Assembly: GCA_963934855.1 (NCBI GenBank)
Contig: CAWWAC010000003.1
Span: 102,933 to 166,932, forward strand
Direction: 5' to 3'
DNA: 64,000 nt
From: MAG-120531 sp963934855
Lineage (GTDB): Bacteria; Bacteroidota; Bacteroidia; Flavobacteriales; Flavobacteriaceae
This document shows positions 58,731-64,000 of the stretch, in pieces (within the stretch, counting starts at the first letter, position 1; each line of letters begins with the position of its first letter). The notes beneath the pieces were generated by a model that saw only the letters and a list, made by a program, of their open reading frames with translations, had not been told where the DNA came from and did no database searches. The position numbers and the translations under genes were made by a program.

Positions 58731-60254
58731 ATGAATATATTTGAGAAAAATAGAGTTATTTTGCAAATCCAACTAAAATTATCATTTAATAAGCACCCTT
58801 TTTTATGGCTAATAGTGGTTTTTCAAAGTATTCGCTTTGGATTACTTCCCTTTATGGGACTTATGCCTCAGGACGCCTATTATTATATGTATGGGCAGCA
58901 CTTAGATTGGTCATATTTTGATCATCCCGGAATGATAGGCTATTTATTAAGAGGCTTTACAGAGCTTTTAGGTAGCAGTGTTTGGGTGGTTAAATTCACA
59001 GATTTTTTTGTGAGCAGTCTCTCTCTTTGGGTGTTTTATAGTCTTAGTAAAAGCTTCTTGTCCAAAGCCAGAAGTTGGATGGCCATGCTACTTATTTGCA
59101 GCTCAATTTTATTGACTATGCTCTCTTTAAATAGCACTCCAGATGTTCCTTTAGTACTCTTTTGGTCGCTTTCTCTGTGGAGTCTTGAAAAGGCTATTTT
59201 TAAAGAGAAATTCATGCATTGGTTGTGGGCAGGTGTTTTTATGGGTCTGGCCTTTAACAGCAAATATACCGCTCTTTTATTACCCTTTGGGCTCATGGCC
59301 TTATTGCTACTTTCCAACTCCCTTAGAAATAAATTACGATCTCCTGGACCATGGATTGCCTTTGTACTTTTTGCAGTGGTGGCCTACCCAGTATATTATT
59401 GGAATGAATCTCATGATTTTGTCTCCTTTGTTTTTCAGTCTACGGAGCGTTCTAAATCTGTGAGTGCTATAGGTTTTAGTCCAAAGCTATTGGGCGGTTT
59501 TCTGGCAACACAAATGGCTTTAGTGTTCCCTATGGCTTTTGTGGGTCTCTGCGTTTTAACCTTTAAATACCTTTGGAAAATTGTTAGGAAATGGAAACTA
59601 CCCTCAGATAAAACCTTATTTCTTGGGGTATTTTTCTTACCTACCTTTTTAGGCTTTTTACTGCTATCTCCCTTTTATTGGATAAAAATTAATTGGTTGG
59701 TTCCAAGTTATATTTCAGGCTTTATTTTACTAGCTTACTTTTTTAAACACAAATGGGTGAAGGCTCAGATTGTTATTTCTCTGATTATCCATGCCCTTAT
59801 TTTCATAGAACTCACAACTTATATAGTGCCTATAAAATCTGACGATACCTGGTGGGGCTGGGAAGACCTGTCTAACCAGGTAAATGATGTGAGAGCAAAA
59901 AACCCTCAAGATTTTGTTTTTTCTACAGATAATTATAAAACAGCAGCCGTACTCAGGTTTTATGACAAAAGGCCTACATATAGCACCAATATCATTGGAG
60001 AAAATGGGCTTCAATTTGGAATTTTAGATCCAGATCTCGACTTTTTAGAAGGTAAAAACGCTATTTTAATAGATTCTGACCCTAGGTTTAAAAACACAGA
60101 TAGGCCCTTAGAAGCTCCAGAAAAAGTAATACCTTACTTTGAAAACATCACGCCTTTGACTCCTATTTTAATTAAAAACTATAGTGGAAAAATAATTAGG
60201 AAGTTTAATGTATTTGCCTGTAAGAATTACAAAGCGCCAAAAAAGTCAAAATAA
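58731..60254 (+). CDS. GT39-type (ArnT/PMT-like) membrane glycosyltransferase
   Basis: 507 residues with about ten membrane helices. Near 45-65, LMPQDAYYYMYGQHLDWSYF and DHPGMIGYLLRG match the first periplasmic loop of the PMT_2/ArnT family (acidic residue followed by YFDHP). LNSTPDVPLVLFWSLSLW near 125 and FNSKYTALLLPFGLMALLL near 180 are further conserved parts. It transfers a sugar from a lipid-phosphate donor to an outer target such as lipid A or a protein; the acceptor is unknown. It starts 1 bp after the AlkB stop. Confidence 0.88.
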   Translation: MNIFEKNRVILQIQLKLSFNKHPFLWLIVVFQSIRFGLLPFMGLMPQDAYYYMYGQHLDWSYFDHPGMIGYLLRGFTELLGSSVWVVKFTDFFVSSLSLWVFYSLSKSFLSKARSWMAMLLICSSILLTMLSLNSTPDVPLVLFWSLSLWSLEKAIFKEKFMHWLWAGVFMGLAFNSKYTALLLPFGLMALLLLSNSLRNKLRSPGPWIAFVLFAVVAYPVYYWNESHDFVSFVFQSTERSKSVSAIGFSPKLLGGFLATQMALVFPMAFVGLCVLTFKYLWKIVRKWKLPSDKTLFLGVFFLPTFLGFLLLSPFYWIKINWLVPSYISGFILLAYFFKHKWVKAQIVISLIIHALIFIELTTYIVPIKSDDTWWGWEDLSNQVNDVRAKNPQDFVFSTDNYKTAAVLRFYDKRPTYSTNIIGENGLQFGILDPDLDFLEGKNAILIDSDPRFKNTDRPLEAPEKVIPYFENITPLTPILIKNYSGKIIRKFNVFACKNYKAPKKSK

Positions 60255-60263
60255 TATATGCAT

Positions 60264-63200
60264 CTATTTTTTAATGGAACGTAAAAAAACTTGTAGCTTG
60301 TCATTGTTATTTGCAACTAATATATAAGGCTTTTTATTAATGCTTACAGGAAGTATTTTCTTAGCGTCTAGGGGGGCGTAAAAACCGCTTTCACTAAGTG
60401 CCACACTTTTAAAGTGTCCCTTAGAATCTCCTTTTAAAAAAATGCCAACACCCGCATCATTTCTGGGTGTTTCTATTTCAGAGACCCATAAATTCCCTAC
60501 CCCTAGAATATCTATATGGCCATCTCCATCAAAATCTTCTAAGAGCATACTGTTTATGTTGGACCATTGGGCTGCACTAGGTAATTGGCTTAAAGCAAAG
60601 CGTCCTCCTCCTAAATTCTCTATATAATGAGAGGCAAATGTTTGGGTTTTATAATGCAGAGATTGTTTTAAGTTTTCTTCTCCATAGACCTCTTCTAACT
60701 GAAGGGTTGCAAATACATCATACTTTTTAAAAGTACTTTTAAGAATAGGCATCTGCTCAGAAGAACAGGAAAAGCCCCTTAAAGGAAAATGCTTATTTTG
60801 ATTGTAATACCCTAAAACAATATCGTATTTATTATTGCCGTCAAAATCATTATAATAAACGTCAAATGGAGCTTCTAGAGAGGTTTTGTACTTATAATTC
60901 AACCCTAAGTTCCCCACAACATAATCATCATCTCCATCTCCGTCCATATCTTTAGCAGCTAGTGAAAACCACCAACCACTAGTGTTGCTAAAATCTGGAG
61001 TTTCTTTTCTACTTAGTTTTCCTGAAATATTTTCAAAAAGACTGATAGGCATCCATTCTCCCACCATTATTAAATCCATATCTCCATCTGTGTCGTAATC
61101 AGACCAACGGGCGTCTGTGACCATGCCTATATTCTTAAAGTCTGGAGCAATACCCTCTGTTTTATTAATCAACTGTCCTTGTTCATTAATTAAAATCATA
61201 CTGCTGGCTGGGCTTGGATACTGATGGGGTACGTGACGTCCTCCTACAAATAGATCTAAATCACCATCTGCGTCTAAATCTGCAGCGCGCACCACACTTC
61301 CACTAATTCTAGCTACTCCCATTATAGCTCCTTTTGAAAATTGCCCAATACCGTTATTTAGATAAATCCTATCTGAATAATGAATATCATTGGCTGGAAA
61401 AGCGTTACCACCACTCACTACATAAAGATCTAATGCTTTGTCTCCATTAATATCTATAAATAAAGCATCTACATCTTCATAGGGACTTTCTTTTTTAAAC
61501 AGTTCTACATTAGAGAACCTAAAACTTCCATCCTTTTGCTGTAATAACAAACTGGAAGCAGCATTCATAGCGCCCCCAATGAAAAGGTCTTCTAGGCCAT
61601 CTCCATTTACATCGGCTGTAGCTAAAGAAGGTCCAAACTGGGACATTTTATGCGGCAATAATACCTGTTTGTCATAGTCATTAAATTCATTTTCTTTATG
61701 GGTCACAGACAAAGAAGGTATTAGAACCTCCTTAAAAAGGGTTTCTTTTGAGGAGACTTGTTGCTTGTAAGGTCTGGCATTTTCGGGTTGTAACACTAAG
61801 GTTTGGTCTGGCTGTACTCCTAACAATTTCTGCCGATCTCCATGGGGCCATACCACCACTAAACTATCTATTTTAGTAGTGTTTCCAATACCAAAATGAA
61901 GGCTGTTCTCAGAAGTAGAATAAATACCCCTAACATTAGTAGCCTCCTGTAATTGCACCCCATTTTGAGTATATAAAAAAGCTTTGGTGCCCAATACACT
62001 TTTATGAGTAGGATCCTTTAAAGCAATCCTGAGATAGTGGTGACTACCTTTCTCTGTACTGGTATTTTTATAAAGAAATGCAGAAGCATTAATATTATTC
62101 ACTACTAGGTCTAAATCTCCATCATTATCAAAATCTGCATAGGCGGCACCATTAGAAAATGATGCTTGGTCTAAACCCCAATCTTGAGATACTTTTTCAA
62201 AATTCATATTGCCTTTATTTTTAAAAGCGTAGTTTTTTAAGGGAACTGAAGGCAATAAACTGATGGTTTTTTCAATGTTTAAAATGTCAAATAGTTTCAC
62301 ATCTCCTGCATTGGGGTGCTGCGCAACCCAGTCATTAGCAAACTCTTCTACAAAATGAGCTACTTTTTTATCTGCATCTGTATTTCTAATGTCATAAAGT
62401 AAGCCATTAGTGATGTATACATCTTTATAGCCGTCATTGTCAAAATCTGCCAACAAGGTAGACCAACTCCAGTCTGTAGCGGCCATTCCGGAATATTGAG
62501 CTAGGTTGCTAAAACTGCCGTTTCCGTTGTTGTGCTGTAAGGCGTTGTACATATACTGGTAATGCCCCCCTTCATTTACTACTTTCCAAAATGAACCTGG
62601 ATTCATTCCACTCATATTAGATTTAAGCCTAAAATTATCTTCTGCTACCATGTCTAGGGTAAAGATCTCTGGCTGTAAATCATTGTCTAAATCTGCCACA
62701 TCTACGCCCATGGTGTAAAAAGACATCTGTCCTAAACGCTCATTGGCTACATTGGTAAAAGTGCCATCTGTATTATTAATAAACATGAAATCTGGTGCAT
62801 AAAAATCATTGGCTACATAAATATCCTGCCAGCCGTCATTATTTAGATCTGCTACACAGACCCCATTGGGAAAACCAGTTAAATGAACGCCAGCTTGTTT
62901 ACTAACTTCAGAAAATTGATTGTTTCCTAAATTTTTATAAAGCTTTAAATGATACTGATTCTGGAGCAATTCACTGCCAAAAAAAGTAGAATAGCTTCCA
63001 GGGTTTGGAGGTTGTGTCAGTAGAAATAAATCTAACAAACCATCTTTATTGTAATCTAAAAAACTGGCATGTCTGGTTCTAGCAGTGTCTCCTAGTCCAA
63101 ACTGAGCGCCCTGTTCAGAAAAACTTCCGTCTCCTTTGTTAATATAAAGAAGGTTGGCTCTAAGACCTTCTTTGTCATCGAACAATTCTCTGGTGACATA

Positions 63201-63602
63201 GATGTCTAAAAATCCATCTGCGTTTATATCTGCAACTGCTACGCCGGTAGACCATCCTTGGTCTTGAATAATTCCGGCAGAGAAGCTTACATTTTCAAAT
63301 TTGAAATTACCCAAATTGTAATAGAGTTGATCTGTTACTTGGTTGCCTGCAAAAAAAATGTCTTCTAATCCGTCATTGTTAAAATCTCCAACGCCCACAC
63401 CGGCGCCTCCATAAAAATTGGAGTAAAGAAGAATATTCTCCGTCTTGTTGTCTTTTAGTGCATTGTTAAAACTAAGCCCTGAGTGCTCTTGGGGAATAAG
63501 AGAAAAGAGCGTATTCTCCTGTGCTAAAAGGCTTGTTGTAACAGACAAAAAAAGCGTCATTACAGTACCTAGAAATCTGAAAAAAAAGAAGTTGTGCTTC
63601 AT
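60264..63602 (-). CDS. Secreted FG-GAP/VCBS repeat protein with ASPIC/UnbV domain
   Basis: 1112 residues. Signal peptide MKHNFFFFRFLGTVMTLFLS. At least thirteen FG-GAP/VCBS repeats with calcium-binding DxDxDG loops are visible, e.g. DFNNDGLEDIFFAG, DLNNDGWQDIYVAND, DFDNDGDLDLVVNN, DLDADGDLDLFVGG, DMDGDGDDDYVVGN and DFDGDGHIDILGVG. An UnbV/ASPIC domain (about 525-610; NVRGIYSTSENSLHFGIGNT and SLVVVWPHGD) sits in the middle, so two seven-repeat beta-propellers are likely. In Flavobacteriia such proteins follow SusCD pairs and are thought to act at the cell surface in glycan use. ATG 63602 is preferred to GTG 63611. Confidence 0.9.
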   Translation of the reverse strand: MKHNFFFFRFLGTVMTLFLSVTTSLLAQENTLFSLIPQEHSGLSFNNALKDNKTENILLYSNFYGGAGVGVGDFNNDGLEDIFFAGNQVTDQLYYNLGNFKFENVSFSAGIIQDQGWSTGVAVADINADGFLDIYVTRELFDDKEGLRANLLYINKGDGSFSEQGAQFGLGDTARTRHASFLDYNKDGLLDLFLLTQPPNPGSYSTFFGSELLQNQYHLKLYKNLGNNQFSEVSKQAGVHLTGFPNGVCVADLNNDGWQDIYVANDFYAPDFMFINNTDGTFTNVANERLGQMSFYTMGVDVADLDNDLQPEIFTLDMVAEDNFRLKSNMSGMNPGSFWKVVNEGGHYQYMYNALQHNNGNGSFSNLAQYSGMAATDWSWSTLLADFDNDGYKDVYITNGLLYDIRNTDADKKVAHFVEEFANDWVAQHPNAGDVKLFDILNIEKTISLLPSVPLKNYAFKNKGNMNFEKVSQDWGLDQASFSNGAAYADFDNDGDLDLVVNNINASAFLYKNTSTEKGSHHYLRIALKDPTHKSVLGTKAFLYTQNGVQLQEATNVRGIYSTSENSLHFGIGNTTKIDSLVVVWPHGDRQKLLGVQPDQTLVLQPENARPYKQQVSSKETLFKEVLIPSLSVTHKENEFNDYDKQVLLPHKMSQFGPSLATADVNGDGLEDLFIGGAMNAASSLLLQQKDGSFRFSNVELFKKESPYEDVDALFIDINGDKALDLYVVSGGNAFPANDIHYSDRIYLNNGIGQFSKGAIMGVARISGSVVRAADLDADGDLDLFVGGRHVPHQYPSPASSMILINEQGQLINKTEGIAPDFKNIGMVTDARWSDYDTDGDMDLIMVGEWMPISLFENISGKLSRKETPDFSNTSGWWFSLAAKDMDGDGDDDYVVGNLGLNYKYKTSLEAPFDVYYNDFDGNNKYDIVLGYYNQNKHFPLRGFSCSSEQMPILKSTFKKYDVFATLQLEEVYGEENLKQSLHYKTQTFASHYIENLGGGRFALSQLPSAAQWSNINSMLLEDFDGDGHIDILGVGNLWVSEIETPRNDAGVGIFLKGDSKGHFKSVALSESGFYAPLDAKKILPVSINKKPYILVANNNDKLQVFLRSIKK

Positions 63603-63614
63603 TAGACTCACTTT

Positions 63615-63648
63615 TTTTTAAAAAATAAAGGAGGGCTCCCCCTCCTTT
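63615..63648 (-). terminator. Terminator-like hairpin between susD and the FG-GAP gene
   Basis: On the minus strand AAAGGAGGG / CCCTCCTTT with a GGAG loop is followed by ATTTTTT. It lies 13 bp before the ATG of the FG-GAP gene, so it may reduce its expression relative to susD. Confidence 0.7.
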
Positions 63649-63717
63649 ACTAAACTAACTGAACTTAAAACTAATTTACGGTATTTCAATGTGAAATACA
63701 AAAAGTAAATTATTTAG

Positions 63718-64000
63718 TTATTTATCCCACCATACTCTGGTTGTGAATTCGTTAGCACCTTGTCTAGCAATTGCTGCAGCAAAATTTTCAGCATTAGTAC
63801 TCGCTTCTCCACCAGGATAAATTAATCTTCTTGGGATAGTACCATTGGTTACGTTACCATCATATATGGCTTCTCCACTAAATGGTTGTAAAACAGGAAA
63901 TCCTGTCCTTCTCCAATTGGCAAAAGCTTCGTATTCATTAAAAAGTGTAGCTGCCCAATATTGCTCTCCAATCATTTGTAATCCTTTGGATGTATCAAAT
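63718..64000 (-). CDS. SusD/RagB-family outer-membrane lipoprotein, C-terminal part
   Basis: The last 93 codons of a gene entering from the right edge. KGLQMIGEQYWAATLFNEYE followed by AFANWRRTGFPVLQP is the C-terminal SusD motif (QKWIALF...EAW.E.RRTGYP), and the end ARQGANEFTTRVWWDK is the usual SusD terminus. SusD proteins bind glycans at the surface and cap a SusC TonB transporter, presumably encoded further right. It is the upstream member of a pair with the FG-GAP/UnbV gene. Confidence 0.92.
   Translation of the reverse strand, partial: FDTSKGLQMIGEQYWAATLFNEYEAFANWRRTGFPVLQPFSGEAIYDGNVTNGTIPRRLIYPGGEASTNAENFAAAIARQGANEFTTRVWWDK

Noticed and set aside
1..64000. CRISPR arrays, IS elements, rRNA genes
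   Set aside because: No regularly spaced repeats, transposase genes or rRNA-like sequence were noticed on either strand.

Overview
The window looks like a chromosomal segment from a member of the Bacteroidota, most probably a (marine-type) Flavobacteriaceae. Supporting signs are low GC, the Bacteroidota promoter -7 element TAnnTTTG upstream of many genes, the long flavobacterial form of NusB, a FecA-like TonB receptor, a SusD protein followed by an FG-GAP/UnbV protein, a DnaJ with a reduced zinc finger, and a YyaL/DUF255 protein. I cannot name a species. Gene density is high and most genes are housekeeping genes or lineage-typical genes. No CRISPR array, insertion sequence, integrase or rRNA operon was seen.

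Layout. 1-9.6 kb: the 5' part of an unrecognised gene running off the left edge, an ABC-2 exporter pair, uvrB, a DUF1456 protein, sucC, lysA, a secreted thioredoxin-fold protein and guaB. 9.7-16.5 kb: a TonB receptor with two operator-like palindromes around its promoter, then a leftward cluster nusB-DUF1573-yajC-pyrD-lysE-HMG-CoA lyase. 16.6-24.8 kb: an ABC exporter, a PUR-alpha-type protein, an M14 peptidase, a tightly overlapped leftward operon (DinB protein, CsaA-like, BASS transporter, acyltransferase) and a cold-shock protein. 24.8-32.8 kb: a cyclophilin-FKBP fusion, an M28 peptidase, a sigma-54-type response regulator without a DNA-binding domain, an MscS channel, dnaJ, grpE, a TIGR01777 epimerase and mnmD. 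33-38.2 kb: ilvE, a nucleotide pyrophosphohydrolase, crcB, and an ammonium operon (P-II, Amt, outer-membrane porin). 38.2-44.7 kb: a DUF1684 lipoprotein, an Lrp regulator, and purM-prfA-pyrF-hydrolase. 44.8-49.6 kb: divergent glutamine synthetases of type III and type II, a cation exchanger, a small conserved protein and tRNA-Arg(ACG). 49.7-57.2 kb: a region of gene decay with a HmuY-like fragment, an orphan ATP-grasp gene, a fragment of an FAD oxidoreductase, and an fbp gene broken by two stops and a frameshift. 57.2-64 kb: an RluA-type synthase with no canonical start, AlkB, a GT39-type membrane glycosyltransferase, an FG-GAP/UnbV protein and the 3' part of a susD gene.

The most interesting signal is in nitrogen control. 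The promoter regions of the P-II/Amt/porin operon and of the two divergent glutamine synthetases each carry a pair of the same inverted repeat, TACCC-N12-GGG. The two copies in a pair start 53 bp and 52 bp apart, about five helical turns, and in each case the gene-proximal copy sits where the -33 element would be. This suggests an undescribed nitrogen-responsive regulator of ammonium uptake and assimilation in this lineage. The site is seen directly in the sequence; the regulator and its function are inference.

Other points of note are two 23-bp near-palindromes starting exactly 60 bp apart around the TonB-receptor promoter (Fur-like), a repeated TGTCA/TGACA palindrome upstream of grpE-dnaJ, and independent inactivating mutations in fbp.
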